Of a stretch of 8,671 bases of DNA, positions 1 through 5,606 are shown piece by piece (positions within the stretch are counted from its first letter, which is position 1; each line of letters starts with the position of its first letter). The stretch covers positions 100,473-109,143 of the forward strand of contig DGHR01000009.1 in NCBI GenBank assembly GCA_002392745.1, written 5' to 3'. The notes beneath the pieces are model-generated. The model did no database searches, was not told the DNA's origin, and saw only the letters and a list, made by a program, of their open reading frames with translations. The position numbers and the translations under genes were made by a program. Source of the DNA: Bacteroidales bacterium UBA3843. GTDB taxonomy: Bacteria > Bacteroidota > Bacteroidia > Bacteroidales > Paludibacteraceae.

Positions 1-69
1 TGAAGAGGCACGCCTGGAAAGCGTGTAAACTCCAAAAGGGTTTCCGGGGTTCGAATCCCCGTCTCTCCG
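1..69 (+). tRNA. tRNA-Ser (anticodon GGA), 5' end outside window
   Basis: This is the 3' part of a class II tRNA that reads UCC/UCU serine codons. The anticodon stem is cacgc/gcgtg (9-13/21-25) around the loop ctGGAaa, with the anticodon at 16-18. A long variable arm (27-32 pairing with 38-43, one U-G pair) fits serine. The T-arm is cgggg-TTCGAAT-ccccg (45-61), followed by the acceptor 3' strand tctctcc (62-68) and discriminator G69, the base expected for tRNA-Ser. CCA is not encoded, because the next bases are caa. The acceptor 5' strand and most of the D-arm lie upstream of the window. Confidence 0.95.
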
Positions 70-79
70 CAAGAAGAGA

Positions 80-121
80 CCGTATTTACGAGTCCAAGCT
101 TGTTTGAGTGAGTAAATACGG
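80..121 (+). other. Stem-loop downstream of tRNA-Ser
   Basis: A perfect 10-bp inverted repeat (80-89 pairs with 112-121, ccgtatttac/gtaaatacgg) encloses a 22-nt loop containing the palindrome caagcttg. It starts 11 nt after the tRNA discriminator. No T-run follows, so it is not a typical intrinsic terminator. It could be a processing or stop structure for the tRNA transcript, or part of the repeat unit next to it. The role is unknown. Confidence 0.5.
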
Positions 122-308
122 GCGCGGCTTGCACAGGATGCCTCTGGCAGAATGTGGGGATTCGGGGGAATGTGAAACAGGCGGAGTCCGAATCCCATAG
201 AGAGTCCAAGCTTGCTTACGGACATGGTGTGGAGCAAAAGATTTGCACAGGATGCCTCTGGCAGAATGTGGGGATTCGGGGGAATGTGAAACAGGCGGAG
301 TCCGAATC
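90..308. repeat. Tandem direct repeat, 66-bp identical block twice (129-194 and 243-308)
   Basis: Positions 129-194 and 243-308 are identical over 66 bases, 114 bp apart. A second shared block, gagtccaagcttg, precedes each copy (90-102 and 202-214). The unit is therefore roughly 112-114 bp: a 13-bp conserved block, a variable segment of about 26-28 bp, and the 66-bp conserved block. Each 66-bp copy ends in an inverted repeat (158-165 with 188-195; 272-279 with 302-309, the second with one G-U pair). Reading frames across it appear incidental. The array fills most of the roughly 300-bp gap between the tRNA and exbB. I see no protein gene here and no Bacteroidetes-type promoter consensus. Confidence 0.85.
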
Positions 309-320
309 TCCGTCTCTCCG
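296..320 (+). other. Second copy of tRNA-Ser T-arm and acceptor 3' end (att-like remnant)
   Basis: This 25-nt stretch matches tRNA-Ser positions 45-69 at 22 of 25 bases and is followed by the same caa. It keeps a perfect five-pair T-stem (cggag/ctccg), because the two stem differences (G48 to A, C58 to T) fall on paired positions. The third difference makes the loop TCCGAAT instead of TTCGAAT. No matching 5' acceptor, D-arm or anticodon arm is visible upstream, so this is a tRNA tail and not a second tRNA. A duplicated tRNA 3' end is what integration of a mobile element at a tRNA gene leaves behind; a decayed neighbouring tRNA is the alternative. Confidence 0.6.
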
Positions 321-374
321 CAAAAAAAACGGAAAAAAATAAATACACACATAACTTAATTAACATTTTATCTC

Positions 375-1214
375 ATGAAAAAAGTATTTGCAACCCTTAC
401 GGTGCTGTCTATGCTGACTTTCGGCAGCGCAGCAGTAATGGCACAAGAGGCAGCTGCTCCTGCAGAGGAGGCCGCTGCACAAGAACAAGTAGATGAAGCA
501 GCTGCTCCCGCAGCAGAAGTAGCAGAAGCTCCGGCAGAAGATGCTCCGGCTGCCGAAGAAGGCGGTCTCGTAGCCCTCCACAAAACGCTGAAGACGAAGT
601 TTATCGAAGGTGGTGCCGGATTTATGGCGCTGACACTCGTTACGTTGGTATTCGGTTTGGCTCTCTGCATCGAGCGTATCATTTATCTGTCGCTGAGCAA
701 GACCAACACCAAGGCTCTGTTGGCAAATGTTGAAGCCGCACTGAAAGAGGGCGGTATTGAGAAAGCATTGGAGGTTTGCCGTAATACACGCGGACCGGTC
801 GCTTCGATTTTCTATCAAGGCCTCAGCCGTTACGACGAGGGTATTGACGTGGTGGAGAAAACGGTCGCTTCCTACGGTGGCGTTCAGCTCGGTTTGCTCG
901 AGAAGAACCTCTCCTGGATTACACTGTTCATCGCTATCGCTCCGTCTCTCGGATTCTTGGGTACCATCATCGGTATGATCGAGGCTTTCGATAAGATTCA
1001 GCAAGTAGGTGATATCTCGGCTACCGTTGTTGCCGGTGGTATCAAGGTCGCTCTGTTGACAACCCTTCTCGGTTTGATTATCGCTGTTGTTCTCCAGTTG
1101 TTCTACAACTACATCCTGAGCCTCGTAGAGGGTCTGGTAAACGAAATGGAGGACAGCTCGATTAGCCTGCTCGATATCGTAGTAGAGTACGACGCTGCTC
1201 AAAAGAAAAAATAA
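375..1214 (+). CDS. exbB: ExbB/TolQ/MotA-family proton channel protein
   Basis: This is an inner-membrane proton channel subunit. In this family, ExbB pentamers surround an ExbD dimer and use the proton motive force to energise TonB-dependent outer-membrane transport or Tol-type functions. The 279-aa protein has an N-terminal signal-like segment (about 1-23, ending VMA), then a segment rich in Ala, Glu and Pro (about 24-62). TM1 lies near 78-100. The family core comprises TM2 with LGFLGTIIGMIEAF (about 190-205) and TM3 (about 225-250, GIKVALLTTLLGLII). E. coli ExbB lacks the long A/E/P-rich extension. The gene starts a four-gene exb cluster; the 4-TM gene follows after an 87-bp gap. The start fits because the signal sequence begins directly there, but no strong Shine-Dalgarno or Bacteroidetes promoter is visible upstream. 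No TonB gene is present, so the partner is unknown. Confidence 0.93.
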   Translation: MKKVFATLTVLSMLTFGSAAVMAQEAAAPAEEAAAQEQVDEAAAPAAEVAEAPAEDAPAAEEGGLVALHKTLKTKFIEGGAGFMALTLVTLVFGLALCIERIIYLSLSKTNTKALLANVEAALKEGGIEKALEVCRNTRGPVASIFYQGLSRYDEGIDVVEKTVASYGGVQLGLLEKNLSWITLFIAIAPSLGFLGTIIGMIEAFDKIQQVGDISATVVAGGIKVALLTTLLGLIIAVVLQLFYNYILSLVEGLVNEMEDSSISLLDIVVEYDAAQKKK

Positions 1215-1301
1215 GTTTTCTTTCCTCTTTGACTCCGGTATATACGACCGGTGACCGGAAACTGAAAACGGATGTTTAACCATAAACAATTTTGAGCAAT
1301 T

Positions 1302-1778
1302 ATGAAAAACTATAAAATGATACCGAAGATTGCCTTGTGGACCCTGCTGGCTCTGGGCATCGTGTTCATCGCGATGTTCTTCCTGGGTGGGTCGAACGGC
1401 AGTCTGGAGGTAGCCGGCGATTTCCTGGACATACCGCGCTTCACGGACGCATTCCTGATCTGGAACTACATCCTGCTGGGAATTGTAGTGCTGATTACTC
1501 TCTGTGTGGTGATCGTGGATTTCTGCAACAACTGGAAATACAACCGCCGCAAAGCATACATGACACTCGGTGTTGTCTGCGCGTTCATCCTGCTGGCATG
1601 CGCTTGCTGGTTCGCCGGTAGCCCTGAGAAAATCGACATCATCGGATACGAGGGCACGGACAACGAAGGATTCTGGGCACAGATGTCCGACGCTGTTATC
1701 TATGCATGCTATATCCTTATTGTCGCTACTATCGGTACGATGATTTGGGGCTATATCCATACTAAAAGACTGAAGTAA
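1302..1778 (+). CDS. Four-helix membrane protein between exbB and exbD
   Basis: This 158-aa hydrophobic protein has four predicted membrane helices, at about 9-28, 51-73, 86-105 and 131-151. A basic loop (NNWKYNRRKAY, near 76-86) joins helices 2 and 3, and an acidic segment (SPEKIDIIGYEGTDNEGF, near 107-124) joins helices 3 and 4. There is no recognisable catalytic motif. It sits between the ExbB and ExbD genes, 13 bp before exbD, so it is probably translated with them and may be an accessory subunit of the proton-channel complex. I recognise a similar placement in Bacteroidales exb clusters but cannot name a characterised family. The basic loop suggests a cytoplasmic side for the helix 2-3 connection. 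Coding status is supported by the operon position; function is inferred. Confidence 0.85.
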   Translation: MKNYKMIPKIALWTLLALGIVFIAMFFLGGSNGSLEVAGDFLDIPRFTDAFLIWNYILLGIVVLITLCVVIVDFCNNWKYNRRKAYMTLGVVCAFILLACACWFAGSPEKIDIIGYEGTDNEGFWAQMSDAVIYACYILIVATIGTMIWGYIHTKRLK

Positions 1779-1791
1779 AATCACATTTATC

Positions 1792-2370
1792 ATGGCAAAG
1801 AAAGTCCCACAGATTAACGCCAGCTCTATGGCTGATATCTCGTTCCTGTTGCTGATTTTCTTCCTGGTGACCACATCTATGGATGTCAACCAGGGACTGG
1901 CTCGCCGTCTGCCTGCGCCTATTCCTCCCGACCAGAAAGTAGAGGACAAGGATATCAACAAACGCAACCTGTTGATTGTGAAAATCAACTCCGCAAACCA
2001 ACTGATGGTGCAAGGCCAGCTGATGGATGTGAAGCAACTGAGAGAGAACGCTAAGAAGTTCATTAAGAACGAAGAGAATGCGGACTACTATCCGAAACTC
2101 GTTGAGGAGGATTTTGGTGCTCCGTTCGGTGTGGTTAGATACACCAAGGACCATGTGATTTCCGTCCAAAACGATGTAGATACGCAATATCAGGCATATC
2201 TGGATGTGCAGAACGAACTCGTGGCTGCATACAACGAATTGCGTGAAGAGTGCGCACAAAAGTATTTCCACAAGAGCTACAACGAATTGGAAGAGGAGCA
2301 ACAGAAACGAATCCAAAAGATTTATCCTCAGAAGATTTCGGAGGCTGAACCTAAAAATTACGGTAACTGA
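1792..2370 (+). CDS. exbD: ExbD/TolR-family protein, first copy (extended)
   Basis: This is the stator-like partner of ExbB: a single-helix membrane protein with a periplasmic domain, which transmits proton flow to a TonB- or TolA-like partner. It has a short cytoplasmic N-terminus followed by SSMADISFLLLIFFLVTTSMD (about 11-31). Asp15 at the start of the helix matches the conserved proton-carrying Asp of ExbD/TolR. At 192 aa it is longer than E. coli ExbD (141 aa). The extra length is an acidic, aromatic-rich C-terminal region from about 85 onward, containing a predicted helical stretch (YQAYLDVQNELVAAYNELRE). The second exbD starts 2 bp after its stop. Paired exbD genes are common in Bacteroidetes and may form a heterodimer, which is inference here. 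Confidence 0.93.
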   Translation: MAKKVPQINASSMADISFLLLIFFLVTTSMDVNQGLARRLPAPIPPDQKVEDKDINKRNLLIVKINSANQLMVQGQLMDVKQLRENAKKFIKNEENADYYPKLVEEDFGAPFGVVRYTKDHVISVQNDVDTQYQAYLDVQNELVAAYNELREECAQKYFHKSYNELEEEQQKRIQKIYPQKISEAEPKNYGN

Positions 2371-2372
2371 TT

Positions 2373-2843
2373 ATGGCAAAGATACGTAGAAATGAGAAAC
2401 GTGAGATGCCGGCGCTAAATACGTCGTCTCTCCCTGATATTATCTTCATGCTGCTGTTCTTCTTCATGTCCGTTACCTCAATGAAGGAAGTAAGCTACAA
2501 GGTGCAGTTCCAAAACCCGCAAGCTACGGAGCTCACCAAGCTGGAGAATAAATCCCTTGTGCGCTATATCTACGTAGGTACGCCTACCGCAGAGTTCCGC
2601 AAACAGTACGGTGCTGAGACTCGAATCCAACTCAACGACCAGTTCGCGGAGGTAAAAGAGATTGGCGAGTATATCGTCAACGAGCGTTCCTCCATGAAGG
2701 AGTCTGACCAAGGATTGATGACTGTCTCTATCAAAGCTGACAAGGAAACCCGAATGGGTGTGATAGCGGATATTAAGCAGGAACTCAGACGCGCTTATGC
2801 GCTGAAGATAAGTTATGCTGCAACGCAACGCACCAATTACTAA
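2373..2843 (+). CDS. exbD: ExbD/TolR-family protein, second copy
   Basis: This second biopolymer-transport stator subunit is 156 aa, close to the usual ExbD length. A basic N-terminus (KIRRNEKRE) precedes MPALNTSSLPDIIFMLLFFFM. Asp22 occupies the conserved position at the start of the single membrane helix (about 22-38), and a periplasmic domain follows. It diverges strongly from the first copy outside the N-terminal membrane region and lacks that copy's C-terminal extension, so the two are not a recent duplication. It starts 2 bp after the first exbD. Its last 29 bp overlap the next gene in another frame. A terminator-like hairpin begins 8 bp after its stop, so some exb transcripts may end there. 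Confidence 0.93.
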   Translation: MAKIRRNEKREMPALNTSSLPDIIFMLLFFFMSVTSMKEVSYKVQFQNPQATELTKLENKSLVRYIYVGTPTAEFRKQYGAETRIQLNDQFAEVKEIGEYIVNERSSMKESDQGLMTVSIKADKETRMGVIADIKQELRRAYALKISYAATQRTNY

Positions 2844-3486
2844 TCCTATCAAAGAGAGCCGCTTTGTTGCGGCTCTCTTTGTATCTATAGGTCTGCTTTT
2901 GCTGCCAACGTGTTCTTCCCGCAACAACCGTACGACGGTGCTGGAAATGAGCGGACAGGACGAATGGCGCAACGGCGATTTGGTCTTCCGCTGCGGAATG
3001 GGTGCCGAGAGCAGAGTAGTTACTGCCCATGGTCATTCCTCCTATTCGCACATCGGGCTCCTGTATCGGGATACTACCAACGGACAGTGGCTGGTCATAC
3101 ATGCTGTGCCCGGCGAGGACGAACCCGAATGGCTCAAAACGGAGCCTGTTGAGGTCTTTTTCGGCAGAGACCGCGCGTGCGCAGGGGCATGGGCGACTGT
3201 CGATTGCAGCGACAGCGTGGCGAACAAAGCCGCCCTCTATGCGCTCGGAAAAGTGGCCGCACATACCTTGTTTGACAACGCCTACAGAACGGCAGATACG
3301 GCGCAGTTATATTGCACGGAATTGGTTTGGCGCAGTTATCTGCATGCCGGAATGGATGTGACTGGTGGCAAGAGACATAGCGTCCCGACTTTTTTTAGCA
3401 AAGAGGGGGAGTGTATTTTCCCTAACGATATAGAACAGAGTGAGATCACTCTTTTTGTAAAACCCTTTAAAACAAAACAGTTATGA
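2815..3486 (+). CDS. YiiX-like (permuted NlpC/P60 superfamily) cysteine hydrolase, exported
   Basis: This 223-aa protein probably acts as a cell-envelope hydrolase of the YiiX/YebB-like group, which has a circularly permuted papain-like fold. Visible motifs are NGDLVF (53-58), SYSHIGLL with His79 as likely catalytic His, and LYCTELVW with Cys167 as likely nucleophile. The family acts on amide or ester bonds; the substrate here is unknown. The N-terminus has a hydrophobic segment (about 17-32) ending LLPTCSS, so Cys33 could be a lipid attachment site, though Pro and Thr before the Cys are a poor lipobox. The start overlaps exbD by 29 bp. The only other in-frame ATG is codon 45 (2947), which would lose the signal segment. 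A terminator-like hairpin sits within codons 13-22. The gene ends in an ATGA overlap with the next. Confidence 0.8.
   Translation: MLQRNAPITNPIKESRFVAALFVSIGLLLLPTCSSRNNRTTVLEMSGQDEWRNGDLVFRCGMGAESRVVTAHGHSSYSHIGLLYRDTTNGQWLVIHAVPGEDEPEWLKTEPVEVFFGRDRACAGAWATVDCSDSVANKAALYALGKVAAHTLFDNAYRTADTAQLYCTELVWRSYLHAGMDVTGGKRHSVPTFFSKEGECIFPNDIEQSEITLFVKPFKTKQL
2851..2880 (+). terminator. Terminator-like hairpin inside the start of the hydrolase gene
   Basis: A perfect 12-bp inverted repeat (2851-2862, aaagagagccgc, pairing with 2869-2880) has a 6-nt loop, tttgtt. It begins 8 bp after the second exbD stop, where an operon terminator would be expected. The T-run is only three bases and is interrupted (ctctttgtat), so termination may be partial. 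The hairpin also encodes codons 13-22 of the overlapping hydrolase ORF, so it may attenuate downstream expression. Confidence 0.55.
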
Positions 3487-3881
3487 AAAAAATGATTCGC
3501 TTGATGAGCATTGCTCTCATCGCAATGACTTTTGCAGCATGCGGTTCCAAGAATGCGACTCCGGAAGGAGCAATGGATGCGTTCCTGAAAATCTATCAGA
3601 AGGGCGACTATGCAGCCATGGTGGACCAGATGCATTTCTCTCAGACTCCTACTGACGAGCAAAAAGCACAATTGACACAGATGCTGGAGGAGAAAATCGG
3701 TGCACAACTTGCCAAACAGAATGGCATCGCTTCGTACAAGGTAGGGGAAGTCCAGATGGCGGAGGACGGTCAGTCGGCGATAGTGAACTACACTATCAAT
3801 TTCGGCGACGGAACATCCAAGGACGATACGCAGAAAATGGTACTCGTCGACGGCAAATGGATGGTTGACGGCGGTAAATAA
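3483..3881 (+). CDS. Small lipoprotein, DUF4878-like
   Basis: This 132-aa predicted lipoprotein begins with a basic signal peptide and a clear lipobox, MTFAACGS (Cys20 acylated), followed by a short linker and NATPEGAMDAFLKIYQKGDY. The remainder resembles the small NTF2-like DUF4878 domain common in Bacteroidetes: a helical first half (helix near 27-40, Gln/Glu-rich helix near 58-80), then beta strands ending KMVLVDGKWMVDGGK. This fold often binds ligands or serves as a scaffold; no catalytic residues are evident. It is coupled to the hydrolase by a 4-bp ATGA overlap, so the two are probably co-translated and may act together in the envelope. A strong terminator follows 16 bp downstream. The family assignment is from memory of the pattern and moderately sure. 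Confidence 0.85.
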   Translation: MKKMIRLMSIALIAMTFAACGSKNATPEGAMDAFLKIYQKGDYAAMVDQMHFSQTPTDEQKAQLTQMLEEKIGAQLAKQNGIASYKVGEVQMAEDGQSAIVNYTINFGDGTSKDDTQKMVLVDGKWMVDGGK

Positions 3882-3897
3882 TGCAATCGGCATATGA

Positions 3898-3940
3898 CAA
3901 GAAAGCCACCTGGCAGGGGTGGCTTTTTCTTGTGTTTTTT
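3898..3940 (+). terminator. Intrinsic terminator after the exb/lipoprotein gene set
   Basis: The stem aaagccacc (3902-3910) pairs with ggtggcttt (3918-3926) around the loop tggcagg, followed by ttcttgtgtttttt. It ends the plus-strand gene set. The other strand has the same stem followed by a weaker T-rich run (ctttcttg), so it may also end the convergent esterase transcript. Confidence 0.85.
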
Positions 3941-3976
3941 CGAGAGATAATTCAAGTTGTTAATTTTGTGCAAGAC

Positions 3977-5347
3977 CTATCGCAGCTTCTTGCCGGTCAC
4001 TTTCAGCCCGCCCAGTTGCAGGTATTTCTTGGCCTGCGGCTTGCCGTTTGAGTCGTGCCAAGGCAATACACGGATATGTAGTGTTTGACCGGCAGGTACC
4101 AGAATCGGCTGCTCCAAACGGATGGTTAGCCATTTGTTTTTCTTCAGGGCGGTGTTCTCGTATATAGTGGTAACGCCGCTGAAATCATCGCCGAAGCCAT
4201 AGTTGATATGCAGGTTCATACCGTTGCTCCCTTTGGCCCGGACAGGGAGGGTGATGGTCTCAATAACAAGGCCTTTTTTCTTCTCTGCAGCAATCGTATA
4301 TTCGATATAGCGGTTGGCCACCTCGTCAATCTCACCTGCCGGCCAGGAACCTCCTGCTGCGATAAAGCCTTTCTTGGAAAACTCTAAATTTTTAATTCTT
4401 AATTCTTCATTTTTAATTACCGTCTCAAACGGCGTGCCTTCTGCGGCAAAGGCTGCTTTCTTGCCCGCTTCTTCAATGCGCTGCGCGTAGGCTGTGTACT
4501 CGGGTCCGCTCGGGAAAACCATCCATGATTGCAACTCTTTGAGTTCCGGTGCCTGACTAATCAGTTCGTATGCCAGAGAGGCAATGACCATTCCTCCTGA
4601 TGCCGAAGTATGTGTCTTGTCGCCGCAGTTGAAATAGTTCTTCATGCAGAACTCCTGTCCCTCCTGCTCGTACAACTCTTGGCTTCGGGCTGTCATGTCG
4701 AGGAACGGCACTCCCATTTCCTCTGCCACCTCGCGCATACAACGCACATAATCTTTGTCCTTCGTACTTTGTCCTTTGTCACTTTGTAACTTGTGTCTTC
4801 CTTCGTCGTTGATCTTCCCGTTCTTGGAAGAATCGTGCCCCTTTGGGGCTAAGAAATACGCGCGGCAGATAGGACTCATCAATACTGGCGTCACACCCAT
4901 CTCGCGGGCTTCTTTGACAAACCGCCGCAGGTACATCTTGTACGTGGTGTTGGGCTCAGTGCCGCGCATGTCGGTCAGCGTGTCCTTGCCCTCTGCGCGC
5001 AGCTTGGCGTTCCGGATATACACATCCTCGCCCTTGCATTTCTCGTCGTTATGGGCAAACTGGATGATAAGGTAGTCACCGGCGTGCATCTGTTTCTTCA
5101 CGGACGGCCAGAGATTGTCTGTCTCATAGAATGTGCGTGTCGAAGCACCGCTCTTGCCGCGGTTGTTTACCTGCACCGAGTCGGTGTTGAAGAACGCTTG
5201 CAGATACATTCCCCAGCCGCGTTTGGGAGTGGCGGCAGGTTTGTAATCGCTCATCGTACTGTCGCCTATAGTGTGCACGCGCCGCGGAGCGGCAGATAAG
5301 GTACAAAGGAACAGACTACAAAGTACAAGGGTCAGAATGTTGCGCAT
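3977..5347 (-). CDS. Secreted SGNH esterase, rhamnogalacturonan acetylesterase type
   Basis: This probably removes acetyl groups from pectic or other plant polysaccharide in the periplasm or at the surface. The signal peptide is about 1-19 (cleavage near LSA-AP). The SGNH blocks are in order: GDSTMSDY with nucleophile Ser30, NRGKSGAS with Gly near 64-67, FAHNDEK with Asn100, and DKTHTS with Asp243/His246. The catalytic domain ends near 270. A C-terminal region (about 325-456), predicted beta-rich, could be an accessory binding module. At 456 aa it is longer than single-domain family members. Residues 185-199 and 310-323 are Lys/Glu/Asp-rich segments encoded by repeat-like DNA, in frame. No other polysaccharide-utilisation genes are in the window. 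It has a consensus promoter at 5373-5404, and the start is fixed by the signal peptide. CE12-like classification is inference. Confidence 0.9.
   Translation of the reverse strand: MRNILTLVLCSLFLCTLSAAPRRVHTIGDSTMSDYKPAATPKRGWGMYLQAFFNTDSVQVNNRGKSGASTRTFYETDNLWPSVKKQMHAGDYLIIQFAHNDEKCKGEDVYIRNAKLRAEGKDTLTDMRGTEPNTTYKMYLRRFVKEAREMGVTPVLMSPICRAYFLAPKGHDSSKNGKINDEGRHKLQSDKGQSTKDKDYVRCMREVAEEMGVPFLDMTARSQELYEQEGQEFCMKNYFNCGDKTHTSASGGMVIASLAYELISQAPELKELQSWMVFPSGPEYTAYAQRIEEAGKKAAFAAEGTPFETVIKNEELRIKNLEFSKKGFIAAGGSWPAGEIDEVANRYIEYTIAAEKKKGLVIETITLPVRAKGSNGMNLHINYGFGDDFSGVTTIYENTALKKNKWLTIRLEQPILVPAGQTLHIRVLPWHDSNGKPQAKKYLQLGGLKVTGKKLR
4386..4419 (-). repeat. AT-rich intergenic-type repeat inside the esterase gene
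   Basis: The minus strand contains attaaaaatgaagaatta and then agaattaaaaattt, an imperfect direct repeat of the gaattaaaaat type that is frequent between genes in Bacteroidetes. Here it is in frame and encodes esterase residues about 310-323 (VIKNEELRIKNLEF), between the catalytic and C-terminal regions. It is much more AT-rich than the flanking coding DNA. Confidence 0.65.
4752..4798 (-). repeat. ctttgt-type short repeats inside the esterase gene
   Basis: The plus strand shows ctttgtc, ctttgtc, ctttgtc and ctttgta separated by 1-5 bases (from 4753). In the esterase frame they encode the Lys/Asp/Ser-rich segment of residues about 185-199 (HKLQSDKGQSTKDKD), in a loop between the conserved RHKL and REVAEEMGVPF regions. 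Similar tttgtac motifs recur in the signal-peptide codons of the same gene (about 5300-5335), in the opposite orientation. Confidence 0.5.
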
Positions 5348-5372
5348 AACGGATATAACTATTTATGTCCTG

Positions 5373-5404
5373 CAAATTTACTGCTTTTTTTTGACATACG
5401 CAAA
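5373..5404 (-). promoter_or_regulatory. Bacteroidetes-type promoter of the esterase gene
   Basis: On the minus strand TTTG (5404-5401) is followed after exactly 20 bp by TAAATTTG (5380-5373), matching the TTTG-N19-21-TAnnTTTG consensus. The start codon is 25 bp downstream of the -7 box, which predicts a leader of about 20 nt. The -33 TTTG is formed by the end of the T-run of the adjacent upstream terminator. Confidence 0.8.
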
Positions 5405-5429
5405 AAAAATCGCCGGAGCGCGATTTTTT
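5402..5429 (-). terminator. Intrinsic terminator of the unannotated minus-strand unit
   Basis: Minus strand: aaaaaatcgc (5429-5420) pairs with gcgatttttt (5413-5404) around gctccg; the run reaches eight T at 5409-5402. It lies just upstream of the esterase promoter and well away from the RluA gene's own terminator, so it implies a separate transcript between the two. On the plus strand the same stem is followed by a T-run, but no plus-strand gene leads into it. Confidence 0.75.
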
Positions 5430-5506
5430 CTTGCTTTTTTGATGCTGTCTGATGCGGCGCACCAAGTGCCAAACTGCCGTGCTGTGAAATTATTGAAAAT
5501 TTGCTC

Positions 5507-5531
5507 TGGCACTTTGGCACTTTGGCACTTT
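5507..5531. repeat. Tandem repeat TGGCACTT, three copies
   Basis: Three exact 8-bp units start at 5507, 5515 and 5523. On the minus strand the unit reads AGTGCCAA. It is complementary to the core of the array at 5568-5606. A further GTGCCAAA lies at 5466-5473. Confidence 0.9.
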
Positions 5532-5567
5532 CCTTATTTTTCAGGGATTGTGAAGCATTTTTTACTC

Positions 5568-5606
5568 CCAATAGTGCCAATAGTGCCAATAGTGCCAATA
5601 GTGCCA
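5568..5606. repeat. Tandem repeat CCAATAGTG, four copies plus CCA
   Basis: Four exact 9-bp units start at 5568, 5577, 5586 and 5595, followed by cca. The shared AGTGCCAA core is the reverse complement of the TTGGCACT core of the array at 5507-5531, 36 bp away. Confidence 0.9.

Noticed and set aside
231..320. A full second tRNA-Ser of about 90 nt
   Set aside because: A ggagcaa at 231 pairs with only five of seven acceptor positions, and no anticodon stem with a seven-base loop can be drawn. Only the T-arm and acceptor 3' strand are tRNA-like.
86..352. 88-aa minus-strand reading frame across the repeat region
   Set aside because: It is the translation of the duplicated 66-bp block, giving the same peptide segment twice, and it runs across the tRNA-tail copy. 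It has no promoter or family signal.
1215..1301. Promoter or terminator between exbB and the 4-TM gene
   Set aside because: Only a 5-bp ccggt/accgg pairing and an imperfect caattttg are visible, with no properly spaced TTTG. This is not enough to call a site.
360..2063. 567-aa minus-strand reading frame opposite exbB and its neighbours
   Set aside because: It is antisense to three well-supported genes, has low-quality composition and is a shadow of their codon usage.
5507..5606. CRISPR array
   Set aside because: Units are 8-9 bp with no spacers and no cas genes; these are simple tandem repeats.
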